DNA from: Hydrotalea sp.
Lineage (GTDB): Bacteria; Bacteroidota; Bacteroidia; Chitinophagales; Chitinophagaceae
Reading direction: 5' to 3'
DNA: 64,000 nt
NCBI GenBank assembly: GCA_022402565.1
Contig: JAKRSC010000028.1
Location: 251,604-315,603 of the forward strand
Part shown: piece after piece, positions 18,104-27,700 of the stretch
Numbering within the stretch: the first letter of the stretch is position 1
How the letters are laid out: each line of letters begins with the position of its first letter
Translations under genes and position numbers: made by a program
The notes under the pieces: generated by a model
Told to the model about the DNA's origin: nothing
Seen by the model: the letters and a program-made list of their open reading frames with translations, nothing else
Databases searched by the model: none

Positions 18104-18150
18104 TCGTTTGATAAACGATTTAAACGTTTATTATCCGATATAAACGTTTA
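18104..18150. promoter_or_regulatory. Repeated palindromes TAAACGTTTA, operator candidate between zinc-finger gene and ssb
   Basis: Two identical 10-bp perfect palindromes TAAACGTTTA lie at 18121-18130 and 18141-18150, exactly 20 bp apart, about two helical turns. A related inverted repeat TCGTTT-GAT-AAACGA lies at 18104-18118. All sit between two divergent genes. This looks like a cooperative repressor or activator site controlling both. Confidence 0.5.
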
Positions 18151-18189
18151 AAAACGGGTATTTTAGAAATTCTTATTCACATTTGGTTA

Positions 18190-18218
18190 CGATTTTGAAA
18201 AGGCGCCTTTCGAAATCG
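18190..18218. promoter_or_regulatory. Imperfect long palindrome upstream of ssb
   Basis: A near-perfect inverted repeat is centred on GGCGCC (18202-18207), with outer arms CGATTT and AAATCG; it has one mismatch and one bulged base. It lies about 50 bp before the ssb ATG. It could be a second operator or an RNA hairpin in the ssb leader. No T-run follows, so a terminator is unlikely. Confidence 0.35.
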
Positions 18219-18268
18219 TGTTATAACAATCTATTTTAAAAATCGCCGTAAGGCACAAATGTTGAACT

Positions 18269-18634
18269 ATGAATAACATTAGAAACAAGGTTCAGTTAAT
18301 TGGGAACCTAGGTGCAAATCCAGATGTTAAAGTACTTGATCAAGGGAAAAAGCTAGCAAGATTTAGTATGGCTACCACTGAAACTTATAAAAATAGTCAA
18401 GGTGAAAAAGTAACAGAAACGCAATGGCACAATGTGGTTGCTTGGGGTAAGTTAGCAGATATTGCAGAAAAGTATTTGCAAAAAGGCGCTGAAGTTGCCA
18501 TTGAAGGTAGGCTTATTACGCGCAACTACGACGACCGCGACGGACAGAAAAAATACATTACAGAAGTAGTGGTTAATGAAATGTTGGTTGTAGGAAGTAA
18601 AATAAAGTCAGAGCCAGCCATGGCTAAATCTTAA
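18269..18634 (+). CDS. ssb: Short single-stranded DNA-binding protein
   Basis: A 121-residue protein consisting of the OB-fold SSB core only. VQLIGNLGANPDVK, the aromatic ssDNA-binding segment TQWHNVVAWGKLA and VAIEGRLITRNYDDRDGQKKYITEVV are all recognisable. The E. coli protein is about 178 residues and ends in an acidic DDDLPF-type tail that recruits repair enzymes. Here the tail is absent and the C-terminus is SEPAMAKS. It may be an accessory SSB rather than the replicative one. Divergent from the zinc-finger gene; a 450-bp gap follows. Confidence 0.93.
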   Translation: MNNIRNKVQLIGNLGANPDVKVLDQGKKLARFSMATTETYKNSQGEKVTETQWHNVVAWGKLADIAEKYLQKGAEVAIEGRLITRNYDDRDGQKKYITEVVVNEMLVVGSKIKSEPAMAKS

Positions 18635-19084
18635 ACTTTTTCAGGCAGCGTAATAATCGTTGCTTGGAGCTGAAATAAGGAAGTATTGTTAAAGGCTTCT
18701 TTATGCAAAAATCAGTGGGTTTTACTTTAACGTTATCTGCTATATATTTACCCCCCACAGATGTATTGCTCTGTCAATGCTTGTTATTGCTGCCTGAATT
18801 TTGCAGTGTTTCACCTTTGCACATGTTGATTTAGCTAAACAACTTTGGTTGCACAACTGCTTTGAGGTTGTTTATAAATCGCTTTGTGTATTATAGCCCG
18901 GCACTGGATTTCTCAGGCATACAGGGTTTCTGTTGAATCATTATTGGTATCCCATTCCATAGAAATCCTTTCAAATTTCTGTTAGGCGCAATTGTAAATC
19001 TATGCTTTGCTAGAAATCCATGTGCCCGGTTATATTGTGAGCATAAAACAACTTTCAAATATTAGATAGTTGTATAAAAGATGG
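18635..19084. other. 450-bp region without a recognisable gene
   Basis: No convincing open frame exists on either strand. Visible features are a C-run in TTTACCCCCCACAG near 18750 and several short related stretches around 18910-19015 (GTTTCTGTTGAA, ATTTCTGTTAGGC, AGAAATCC). A structured RNA or a decayed gene is possible, but nothing identifies either. Confidence 0.3.
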
Positions 19085-19630
19085 TTAAGATGGGTACTGA
19101 CAATTGACAGTAATTTCAATGTCTTTGGCTATCGCTTTGCCAATCTCGCTTCCAGTAATATTGAAATCCTTCAAAGCTACTTTAAAAACTGCCTTGACAA
19201 TTATAGTTCCCTTTTTTACTTCAATGGTTCCAGGAACTGAAACTGGCTTACTAATGCCACGCATGGTTAAATTTCCAGTTGCAGTTACTTTATAAGTGCC
19301 TTCTTTTTTGAAATCAGCTTCTTTCATTCCAGTAAGCGTGCCTTTAAAATCACCTCTAGGAAATTTTGCACTTTCCATGTAGTCGTCGTTAAAGTGCTCT
19401 TGCATTAAGCTATTTGGAAATCGGAATCCTTTTATCAAAACCGTAAACTGCATTTGACCTGTACTAGATAGCTTACTATCTACTTCATTGTTAACTGCCT
19501 CAATGTCTTCGGCTGGCGTGCTTGAGAAAAACTTAATCTGACCAGTTTTTGTACTAAATATTTTTTGTGCGCTTACGTTATTAGCTAAGAATAATGCCAA
19601 TACAAAAAGTGGTGCAAGTATTTTTTTCAT
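19085..19630 (-). CDS. YceI family periplasmic protein
   Basis: About 181 residues from ATG 19630; an upstream TTG is less likely. A clear signal peptide (LAPLFVLALFLANNVSAQ) is followed by a lipocalin-like YceI domain with TKTGQIKFFSSTP, VDSKLSSTGQMQF, FNDDYMESAKFPRGDFKG and VTATGNLTMRGISKPV. The family binds isoprenoid or other lipid-like ligands in the periplasm. It directly follows the OB-fold protein gene, 6 bp after its stop, so the two form a short operon. The ligand is unknown. Confidence 0.88.
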   Translation of the reverse strand: MKKILAPLFVLALFLANNVSAQKIFSTKTGQIKFFSSTPAEDIEAVNNEVDSKLSSTGQMQFTVLIKGFRFPNSLMQEHFNDDYMESAKFPRGDFKGTLTGMKEADFKKEGTYKVTATGNLTMRGISKPVSVPGTIEVKKGTIIVKAVFKVALKDFNITGSEIGKAIAKDIEITVNCQYPS

Positions 19631-19636
19631 ATTCAA

Positions 19637-20047
19637 TTATTTTAAGTAGGCGTCTTTAATTTTTACATTACTAGTATAACCTATACAAATGCCTTTGATG
19701 GTAACAACAGATCCAACTTCCACTGTCTTCTGCTCTTTTAAAGTACAATCAATAGTAGCAAACATATCATCTGTGCTTAAACTTACTATTGGAAATCCAT
19801 CTTGGTTGGTGGTTACCTCGCTTACGGTTCCTTGCACTTCTATAGCCTTATCTAGGTAAGTAGTATTTGCTGCATTCTCATCGGTTACAAATGCGGTATT
19901 CAATTCGTTTGCGGATACTTGTATAGCTGTTTCTTTTTGCACATCCCTATGGTTGTTTTTGCGATAAACAAATCCATAGTACCAAGCCCCAATTGCTCCA
20001 ATAAAACTTAGGAGCATAATGTATAAAATGATTTTTTTCGCTTTCAT
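19637..20047 (-). CDS. Membrane-anchored OB-fold (tRNA_anti-like) protein
   Basis: A 136-residue protein with an N-terminal transmembrane anchor (ILYIMLLSFIGAIGAWYYGF) and an extracytoplasmic OB-fold domain. The pattern DKAIEVQGTVSEVTTNQDGFPIVSL, then IDCTLKE, then GSVVTIKGICIGY matches the 'tRNA_anti-like' family found across Bacteroidota. The function is unknown; despite the family name a tRNA role is unlikely for an exported domain. It is operonic with the YceI gene. A perfect -7 box (TAATTTTG) lies 4 bp before its ATG. Confidence 0.8.
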   Translation of the reverse strand: MKAKKIILYIMLLSFIGAIGAWYYGFVYRKNNHRDVQKETAIQVSANELNTAFVTDENAANTTYLDKAIEVQGTVSEVTTNQDGFPIVSLSTDDMFATIDCTLKEQKTVEVGSVVTIKGICIGYTSNVKIKDAYLK

Positions 20048-20051
20048 GATA

Positions 20052-20059
20052 CAAAATTA
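20052..20059 (-). promoter_or_regulatory. -7 box (TAATTTTG) of the OB-fold/YceI operon
   Basis: An exact TAnnTTTG match, 4 bp before the ATG at 20047. A TTG lies 22 bp upstream of the box, within the usual -33 range. Predicted transcription starts at or next to the ATG, so this mRNA would be leaderless. Confidence 0.55.
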
Positions 20060-20103
20060 CATGTATCAACATATAATTTTGCAAAAGGTTGTAAAATCAA
20101 GCT

Positions 20104-20718
20104 TTATTTAACGTATTGCTGAACGGGAAGTCGGTTTTGTAAGCTTCTAGCAAGTGTCATTTCATCGGCGTATTCCAACTCTCCACCAAAAGCTACCCCA
20201 CGAGCTATGGTAGTTACTTTGCATTTACCGGCACCAAGGCGTTTTTGGATATAATAAATGGTAGTATCTCCTTGAATATTAGGACTTAACGCAAAAATGA
20301 TTTCATCAATTTGCTCCTCTTCAATCCGAGCAATGAGCGATTCTACATTCAATTGTTCAGGTCCAACGCCATCGAGCGGAGAAATAACCCCTCCTAAAAC
20401 ATGATAAACTCCATTGAATTGCTGGGTACTTTCAATGGCAATTACATCACGAATATTTTCCACTACACAAATGGTATTCTGCTGGCGCATAGTATTTGTA
20501 CAGATAGAACAAATTTCACCATCACTAATATTAAAACAACGTTTGCAGAACTGAATTTCTTGCCTCATTTTGGTAAGTGCATCGGCAAGTCTATTTACAT
20601 CGCCCACTTCCTTTTTTAGTAAATGCAGCACTAAGCGTAGGGCTGTTTTTTTACCAACGCCGGGAAGTTTTGAAAATTCAGCCACTGCATTTTCTAAAAG
20701 GGAGGAGGGTAATTGCAT
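20104..20718 (-). CDS. recR: Recombination mediator protein RecR
   Basis: A 204-residue recombination-repair protein. The helix-hairpin-helix LPGVGKKTALRLVLHLL, the zinc finger with C-x2-C and C-x2-C (CKRCFNISDGEICSIC), and the Toprim segment TICVVENIRDVIAIE are present, as is the Walker-like YHVLGGVISPLDGVGP. It loads RecA with RecF/RecO at gaps. Length matches the family. It is preceded by a perfect -7 box 7 bp before the ATG. Confidence 0.95.
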   Translation of the reverse strand: MQLPSSLLENAVAEFSKLPGVGKKTALRLVLHLLKKEVGDVNRLADALTKMRQEIQFCKRCFNISDGEICSICTNTMRQQNTICVVENIRDVIAIESTQQFNGVYHVLGGVISPLDGVGPEQLNVESLIARIEEEQIDEIIFALSPNIQGDTTIYYIQKRLGAGKCKVTTIARGVAFGGELEYADEMTLARSLQNRLPVQQYVK

Positions 20719-20725
20719 GATGAGG

Positions 20726-20733
20726 CAAAGCTA
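20726..20733 (-). promoter_or_regulatory. -7 box (TAGCTTTG) of recR
   Basis: An exact TAnnTTTG match followed by CCTCATC and the recR ATG. The predicted 5' leader is about 4 nt. A possible -33 TTG lies 24 bp upstream, slightly outside the usual spacing. Confidence 0.5.
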
Positions 20734-20767
20734 ATATTTCTGGAATCAAGTTAGAAACAACAACTAC

Positions 20768-23491
20768 TTACTCTAAGTTCGGACGAAGCCATTTTTCCGC
20801 AAGGTCAATTGGCATCCCTTTTCTTTTTGCATATTGCTCTAATTGATCTTGCTGAATTTTACCAACTCCAAAATATTGACTTTGTGGATTTGCAAAATAC
20901 CAACCACTTACTGAGCTCGCAGGATACATTGCCAAAGACTCTGTTAATCCTACCCCTATGGTATTGGTCGCATCTAGCAATTGAAAGAGTTTATACTTTT
21001 CGGTATGATCAGGACAAGCGGGATATCCTGGCGCTGGGCGAATACCTAAATATTTCTCTTGAATTAATTCTTCGTTCGATAAATGTTCTTCTGAAGCATA
21101 ACCCCATTCAGACTTTCTAACACGCTCGTGCAAGTATTCGGCATAAGCTTCTGCTAATCTATCTGCAAGTGCTTGTAGCATAATTTTACCATAGTCATCA
21201 TGATCTGCTTCAAAGCGTTTGATATGCTCTTCAATACCATGAATCGTTACCACAAAAGCACCTATGTAATCTTTTTCTTTTTCGTTTTTAGGCTGAATAA
21301 AATCAGCTAGACTTACATTAGGTTGTCCTGCTGCTTTCTGAATTTGCTGTCGAAGGAATTCTAAATGTACATCTTCATTGTTATTACTAGCATTAGGGAG
21401 CACTATTGTATCTCCTTCTGAATAAGCAGAAAAGAATCCGTAACAAGCTTTTGGCTGAAGCCATTTTTCTTGTTCAATTTTATCAAGCATACGCTGTGCA
21501 TCTTCATATAATTGCGTTGCTTGCTTTCCTACAACTTCATCTGAAAGAATTTGAGGAAATGGACCATGCATTTCCCATGCAATGAAAAAAGGTTTCCAGT
21601 CGATGTAGTTTCTTAATGCAGTAATATCTGCAAGTTCTTCGGAACGTGTGCCCAAAAATGTTGGTTGAACAGGCTCAAATTTTTCCCAATTTATTTTGAA
21701 TGGATTTGCTAGCGCTGCTTCGTACGATAAGTAGTTTTTAGCAGTTTTCTTCTTATCGAATCCAGCTTTTAGTTGAATGTATTCTTTTTGTACTTCCGAT
21801 AAAAACGATGTTTTCTGTTCATCACTAAGTAAACTTCCTGCTACTGTAACACTTCTTGATGCATCTAGTACATGAATAACACCGTTATCGTATTCAGGAG
21901 CAATTTTAACGGCAGTGTGCATACGCGAAGTGGTAGCCCCACCAATTAATAGAGGCTGATGCATATTGCGTCGTTTCATTTCTTTAGCAATATGAACCAT
22001 TTCATCGAGCGAGGGGGTGATAAGTCCACTTAGTCCAATTATATCAACCTGTTCTTTTTCGGCAGTATCTAAAATTTTATCTGCTGGAACCATAACGCCC
22101 ATATCAATAATATCGTAGCCGTTGCAGCCAAGCACAACACCAACAATATTTTTTCCAATATCGTGTACATCGCCTTTTACAGTAGCTAATAAAATTTTAG
22201 CTGCACCAGCTTGGTTATTAAGGCTAATGTCACCAGATTGTTCGGCGAGTAATCTATTTTCTTCTTTTTCTTTTTCAATATAAGGAGTAAGGACAGCCAC
22301 TGCTTTTTTCATAACACGTGCGCTCTTTACCACCTGAGGTAAAAACATTTTGCCACTTCCAAATAAGTCGCCAACAATATTCATTCCATCCATCAATGGT
22401 CCTTCAATCACTTCTAGTGGACGAGGATATTTTTGCCTCGCTTCTTCTGTATCAGCATCAATATAATCGGTAATACCATTGATGAGTGCATGTGCCAATC
22501 TTTTTTCAACGGGTTCACCTCTCCATGCTTCATCTTTCTTCTCTTCTTTGCCTTTTGCTTTAACTGTTTCAGCAAATGCAATTAATTTTTCAGTAGCCTC
22601 ATTGTTATCATTGTTTCTATTCAAGATAACATCTTCACAAAGATCTCTAAGTGCAGGTTCAATTTCATCATATACTACAAGCTGTCCCGCATTCACAATA
22701 CCCATATCCATGCCTGCTTTAATAGCGTGGAATAAGAAAACAGAATGCATAGCTTCGCGGACATGATCGTTTCCTCTGAATGAAAATGATAAGTTACTTA
22801 CGCCACCACTAATTTTACAAAGCGGCATTAAACGTTTGATTTCTCTTGTTGCTTCAATAAAATCAACTCCGTAATTATTATGCTCTTCTAGTCCAGTTGC
22901 AACTGCAAAAATATTCGGATCAAAAATGATATCCTGAGGAGCAAATCCAACTTGTTCTGTTAATATTTTATAAGCGCGGTGACAAATTTCAACTTTTCTT
23001 TCTTTAGTATCTGCTTGTCCAACTTCATCAAATGCCATCACTACAACAGCAGCTCCAAAATCCTGACAAATAGAAGCTTGTTCAATGAATTTTTCCTCTC
23101 CTTCTTTCATTGAAATGGAATTCACAATACATTTTCCTTGTACACATTTTAATCCAGCTTCAATGATTTCAAACTTTGAGCTATCAATCATGATAGGGAT
23201 TCGCGCAATATCTGGTTCGCTTTGTAGTAGGTTTAAAAAGGTAACCATAGCTTGCACTCCGTCTAATAGTGCATCATCCATATTCACATCTAATACCTGA
23301 GCGCCATTTTCTACCTGCTGTCTAGCAACAGATAACGCTTCTTCATATTTATTTTCTTTGATGAGGCGAGCAAACTTCTTGCTTCCAGTAACGTTTGTTC
23401 TTTCACCAACATTAATAAAGTTAGTTTCAGGTCTTACCACCAAAGGTTCTAAACCCGATAGGCGCATGAAAGGATGAATAACTGGTACCAT
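20768..23491 (-). CDS. metH: Methionine synthase, folate/cobalamin/activation domains (C-terminal part of split MetH)
   Basis: A 907-residue protein equal to MetH without its homocysteine domain. The pterin-binding domain opens with [16 protein letters not shown]. The cobalamin cap and binding domains follow, with the His ligand motif [11 protein letters not shown] and the [11 protein letters not shown] region. The C-terminal AdoMet-activation domain includes [17 protein letters not shown]. Together with the upstream 341-residue protein it would transfer methyl from methyltetrahydrofolate to homocysteine. The split falls at the domain boundary, 20 bp apart, with a proper start, so it is not a frameshift. 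Split metH is known in Bacteroidota. Confidence 0.94.
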   Translation of the reverse strand: MVPVIHPFMRLSGLEPLVVRPETNFINVGERTNVTGSKKFARLIKENKYEEALSVARQQVENGAQVLDVNMDDALLDGVQAMVTFLNLLQSEPDIARIPIMIDSSKFEIIEAGLKCVQGKCIVNSISMKEGEEKFIEQASICQDFGAAVVVMAFDEVGQADTKERKVEICHRAYKILTEQVGFAPQDIIFDPNIFAVATGLEEHNNYGVDFIEATREIKRLMPLCKISGGVSNLSFSFRGNDHVREAMHSVFLFHAIKAGMDMGIVNAGQLVVYDEIEPALRDLCEDVILNRNNDNNEATEKLIAFAETVKAKGKEEKKDEAWRGEPVEKRLAHALINGITDYIDADTEEARQKYPRPLEVIEGPLMDGMNIVGDLFGSGKMFLPQVVKSARVMKKAVAVLTPYIEKEKEENRLLAEQSGDISLNNQAGAAKILLATVKGDVHDIGKNIVGVVLGCNGYDIIDMGVMVPADKILDTAEKEQVDIIGLSGLITPSLDEMVHIAKEMKRRNMHQPLLIGGATTSRMHTAVKIAPEYDNGVIHVLDASRSVTVAGSLLSDEQKTSFLSEVQKEYIQLKAGFDKKKTAKNYLSYEAALANPFKINWEKFEPVQPTFLGTRSEELADITALRNYIDWKPFFIAWEMHGPFPQILSDEVVGKQATQLYEDAQRMLDKIEQEKWLQPKACYGFFSAYSEGDTIVLPNASNNNEDVHLEFLRQQIQKAAGQPNVSLADFIQPKNEKEKDYIGAFVVTIHGIEEHIKRFEADHDDYGKIMLQALADRLAEAYAEYLHERVRKSEWGYASEEHLSNEELIQEKYLGIRPAPGYPACPDHTEKYKLFQLLDATNTIGVGLTESLAMYPASSVSGWYFANPQSQYFGVGKIQQDQLEQYAKRKGMPIDLAEKWLRPNLE

Positions 23492-23511
23492 ATTTTAAGC
23501 TTACAAACGAT

Positions 23512-24537
23512 TTAATTGGTTTCTTCTAGTTGAGTAACTACTTGTGGGCGTTTTCTTGGAGCAATTTTTTTCACATGATCGGCAATATGCTTGATGTGAT
23601 CAGGTGTAGTGCCGCAACAGCCTCCAACTATATTTACAAAACCTTCTTTTGCCCAGTCTTCTAAAAAATGTGCAGTTTCATGGGGCTGTTCATCATATTC
23701 TCCCATTGCATTTGGCAATCCAGCATTGGGGTAAGCCGAGGTGAAACAGGTTGCAATTTGACTGAGTTCTTCAATGTGTCCGCGCATTTCTTTAGCTCCA
23801 AGTGCACAATTCAAGCCAACACTTAAAGGCTGTGCGTGCATTACAGATATGTAAAAAGCTTCTAAAGTTTGTCCACTTAGCGTTCTTCCGCTGGCATCTG
23901 TTATGGTGCCACTGATCATGATGGGCAGTGGATTTTGTTTTTTCTTTTTGAAATATTGCTTGGCGGCGAAAATGGCCGCCTTTGCATTAAGGGTGTCAAA
24001 TATGGTTTCAATTAATAATATATCAACTCCACCAGTAACCAAACCATCAATTTGCTCTGTATATGCTTCAACAACTTCATCAAATGTTACTGCTCGAAAC
24101 CCGGGATTATTTACATCAGGAGATAATGAAAGCGTTTTATTCAATGGGCCAATTGCACCTGCAACAAACTTAGGTTCTTTGTTTCCTGTTTTTTCATGGT
24201 ATCTTTTAATAGCTTCCTTAGCACACTTGGCAGCAGCTACATTCAGCTCGTGTGCCAACGATTGCATATCGTAATCGGCCTGAGCGATTGTGGTACTACT
24301 GAATGTATTTGTTTCAATAATATCTGCACCTGCTTCTAAGTATTGCAAATGAATACCTATAATAATTTCTGGTTGAGTGATGCATAGCAAGTCGTTATTA
24401 CCTTTTACATCTGAATGCCAGTTGGCAAAGCGTGTTCCTCGGTAGTCGGCTTCTTCTAACTTATGCCTTTGAATCATGGTACCCATGGCACCATCAATCA
24501 CTAAAATTCTGTTTTCTAATTCTTTTTGAATATCCAT
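23512..24537 (-). CDS. metH: Homocysteine S-methyltransferase domain (N-terminal part of split MetH)
   Basis: A 341-residue Hcy-binding barrel. It begins with [17 protein letters not shown]. The zinc-ligand cysteines are in [12 protein letters not shown] and in the C-terminal [13 protein letters not shown], exactly the MetH/BHMT pattern. It supplies the homocysteine-binding zinc site for the adjacent folate/cobalamin subunit. The gene is first in a two-gene operon behind a candidate SAM riboswitch (24606-24667) and promoter. The end-product control this implies fits methionine synthesis. Confidence 0.94.
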   Translation of the reverse strand: MDIQKELENRILVIDGAMGTMIQRHKLEEADYRGTRFANWHSDVKGNNDLLCITQPEIIIGIHLQYLEAGADIIETNTFSSTTIAQADYDMQSLAHELNVAAAKCAKEAIKRYHEKTGNKEPKFVAGAIGPLNKTLSLSPDVNNPGFRAVTFDEVVEAYTEQIDGLVTGGVDILLIETIFDTLNAKAAIFAAKQYFKKKKQNPLPIMISGTITDASGRTLSGQTLEAFYISVMHAQPLSVGLNCALGAKEMRGHIEELSQIATCFTSAYPNAGLPNAMGEYDEQPHETAHFLEDWAKEGFVNIVGGCCGTTPDHIKHIADHVKKIAPRKRPQVVTQLEETN

Positions 24538-24605
24538 GCTTCGAAAAATTAATTACAACATAACCGAAGGATGGAACGCTGAAGAGCCCGGGGGTGCTGG
24601 TAGAC

Positions 24606-24667
24606 GTTTATTAGTTCAATCGGTAATGCCATTCCATAGGTTGAACAATAAACAAATCCGCCTATGG
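24606..24667 (-). promoter_or_regulatory. H-type pseudoknot leader of metH, candidate SAM-II-class riboswitch
   Basis: On the minus strand, stem P1 is CCATAGG (24667-24661) with CCTATGG (24640-24634). Its loop segment GTTTATTGTTCAA (24653-24641) is complementary, apart from one extra base, to TTGAACTAATAAAC (24619-24606) downstream. The two helices interleave, so they form a pseudoknot. The bases after P1 read CGGATTT, similar to the GAUUU of SAM-II loops. A promoter ends just before P1 and metH begins about 68 nt after P2. SAM is the expected ligand from class resemblance and gene; this is inference. Confidence 0.55.
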
Positions 24668-24672
24668 TAGTG

Positions 24673-24702
24673 CAAATGTAGATATAAATTGTAAATCAAC
24701 AA
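24673..24702 (-). promoter_or_regulatory. Promoter of the metH operon (TTG-N19-TACATTTG)
   Basis: On the minus strand TTG (24702-24700) lies 19 bp from TACATTTG (24680-24673), an exact match to the Bacteroidota -33/-7 consensus. The predicted start falls at about 24667-24669, the first base of the pseudoknot, which supports both assignments. Confidence 0.65.
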
Positions 24703-24730
24703 GAAAAGCCTCCCAAATGGAAGGCTTTTC
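24703..24730 (-). terminator. Intrinsic terminator of the RND efflux operon
   Basis: A perfect 9-bp stem GAAAAGCCT/AGGCTTTTC with a 10-base loop lies 18 bp after the RND permease stop on the minus strand. The T-rich end TTTTCTTGTT follows in the sense of transcription. It separates the efflux operon from the metH promoter. Confidence 0.7.
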
Positions 24731-24748
24731 AAGCTTGTTTAAAGTAAT

Positions 24749-27700
24749 TTAGGCTTTAGAAGGAGCGGGTTTAAGTTGCCCCATCCATACCTTTTTACCT
24801 TGAATTCGTTTTACTAAGAACATAATTCCTACCAAGATAAAAAAGAGTGGTCCAGTAAATCCAAGTAATGCTACAAACTTATTGCCATAGAATCTTTCCA
24901 TAGGTCTTTTGATTCTTTCAGCTATTAAATACATACTTGGTACCATTGTTAGAGTAAGGAAAAATGCAAACACCAAGCCGTATATAATGGTCCAACTTAA
25001 AGGTCCCCAGAAAATAACACTATCTCCACCAAAGAAAATTTTAGGGTCAAGGTGTTGAAATAGTGACACAAAGTCAATGTTGAATCCAACAGCCAATGGT
25101 AGTAAGCCTAAAATAGTTGCAATAGCTGTTAATAGAACTGGAATAATCCTAATTTTTCCTGCTTGTATTGTAGCTTCTTTAACGCGCATCCCTCTTCCTC
25201 GCAGTTCATCAGTAAATTCAATTAAGAGAATCGCATTCTTCACAACAATTCCTGATAAACCCACAACACCTACACCTACCATAATGGTTGGTACATCCAT
25301 TTTTGTTAAGCCAATTCCTAGCATAACACCAATGATACTAAAGAAGATTTCGGTAAGTACAATGAATGGTTTGCTGAGGGAGTTAAACTGAAGTACCAAA
25401 GTCATGAAAATTAGTCCAAGTGCAATCATAAGTGCCCAACCTAGGAATGAAGAAGTTTCTGCTTGCTCTTCACCTTCACCAGTTTGTTTAATTTGAACAC
25501 CTTCTGCTGCATAACGCAGTTTGAATTTTTCCAAAACAGGGGTTAGCCTAGCATTTACATCAAATGGCGTAAATCCAACTTCAACATTGCTATATAAGCT
25601 AATTACTCGCTTATAATTTTTTCTTCTAATTCCACCTGCAGTATTTGTATAATCAACACTTGCAACTGCTCCTAAAGGAACTTGTTTAATTTGTCCAGTA
25701 GAGAAATCACGAAATGTGATTTTCATATTCATTAGATCGGTAATATTATTTCTTTGTAAGTCGTTGTATCGAATTTGAATTTTGTATTCATCTTCATCAA
25801 TCTTTAACTTACTTGCTTCTCTACCGAAAATAGCAGTTCTTAATTCAAAACCAATTTGACCAGTGCTTAAACCTGCCGCTAAGGCTTTTTCTCTGTCTAT
25901 GTTGATGCTGATTTCTGGATTTGTTAAATCAATATCCATTTTTAGGTTTTCTATACCATCAACTTTAATTGTATCGAGATAGTTTTTAAGCGCAACGGCT
26001 GTTTGTGATATTGCTGTAAAATCTTCACCTATTACTTCAATATTTACTGGAGGTTGCGTAGGAGGTCCACCTTGTTCTTGGTCAACAGTAATTAAAGCAC
26101 CTGGAATTCCTTTCATGACACTTCTAAATGAATCGAGGTAAGGCGTAGTTTTTTGCCCATGTCTTTTTTCAAACTCAACAAATGAAATTTGAATTCTTCC
26201 CAAATTACTCTGTGTACTTCTGTTGGGATCATTAGGATCTGTTGCTCCAACTGCAACGTTACTAATAACACTTTCAACTATTGGGTTATTATCACCAAGT
26301 ACACTAAATACTCTTTTTTCTAATTCAGCAGTTACGCTATCTGTATATGAAGTTTTAGTGCCAACAGGCATTTTAAGGTACACATAGATAATATTAGGGT
26401 CTCCGTTTGGAAAAAACTGAATATTAGGTTCTCTAATTACTACAAATACAAGCGCAAGAGGAAAAATTAAAAACATAACAACTAGTGACCAAACAGGACG
26501 AGTTCCATGTAATACCCATCTTAAAAGCTGCTCATATTTATTCATGAGCTTGGGTAAAAATCCCTCCTGAAATGTATAAATTACATCTCTCAGAACAAAT
26601 CTGTTAAATACGCCTAGGATAGCTAATAGCCATAAAAAGTTTGCAAAACCATGCCATCCCGAAATATGAAGAATTCCTCCCAAAACAATAAACATCCACC
26701 AATACCATTTTTGGAAGATAGCTTTCTTAGGCTCATCATGCTCTCTACCTTCTGGCTTCATTGTGCTAACTGCAAAAACCGGGTTGAAAATAAAAGCTAC
26801 AATCAATGAAGCAGCTAACGTTAAAATGAGCATGGTAGGTAAGTAAATCATGAATTTACCAATGATACCTTTCCAGGCTAACAATGGGAAGAAAGGAGCA
26901 AGTGTTGTTACTGTACCTGCTAATACAGGTATGAATACTTCACCTGCAGCTTCTTTAGCAGCTCTTACTACAGGAACTCTTCCGTTTCCATAAATTCTAT
27001 GTGTATTCTCAATTACAACAATTGCATCATCTACTATTATACCCAGCCCAAAGAGTAAAGCAAAAAGTACAATAAAGTTTAAAGTAATTTCAGTTCCAAC
27101 GATATAGTTGCCGAGGGGTAGAAATAAAAATGCAACAAATACTGAAAGTGGTACGCTTAGTGCCACAAAGAAGGCGTTGGTAACACCCATGAAAAACATC
27201 AATATCAATAAAACCAATGTGAAGCCAATGATGATTGTATTCACCAACTCATTAAATGAAGTTTTGGTTTGTTTACTTTGATCACCTGTAAATACAACAC
27301 TTAAATTTTTTGGAATTTGATTGGTTTTAAACATATCATCTACAGCTGCTTTTACAGCATCTGCAGTTTCAATTAGGTTTTCACCAGCTCTCTTCACAAT
27401 GTTTAACGTAATTACATTTTTGCCATTTAAACGGCTATAGCTTTCTTTTTCTTTAACTGTATCAATAATTTGTGCAATATCTCTCAGATAAATACTTTGT
27501 CCATAAATGTTTTTTACAATTAGCTGTTGCATATCAAATGCAGAGACAAACTGCCCTTTTACACTTAAAGAGCGCTTCATATTACCTACTTCAACTAAAC
27601 CACCACTCACATCTCTATTTTCATTAGAAATAGCTTGGGCAATATCATTGAAAGATACTTTTGCAATCTCCATTTTAGCTTTATCAACATTCACTTGAAT

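Noticed and set aside
17648-19084. A mobile element or integrated island around ssb
   Set aside because: No integrase, transposase, tRNA or flanking repeat was found.
23492-23511. A frameshift or sequencing error splitting metH
   Set aside because: The break is at a domain boundary with a proper stop, 20-bp spacer and ATG, and split metH is known in this phylum.
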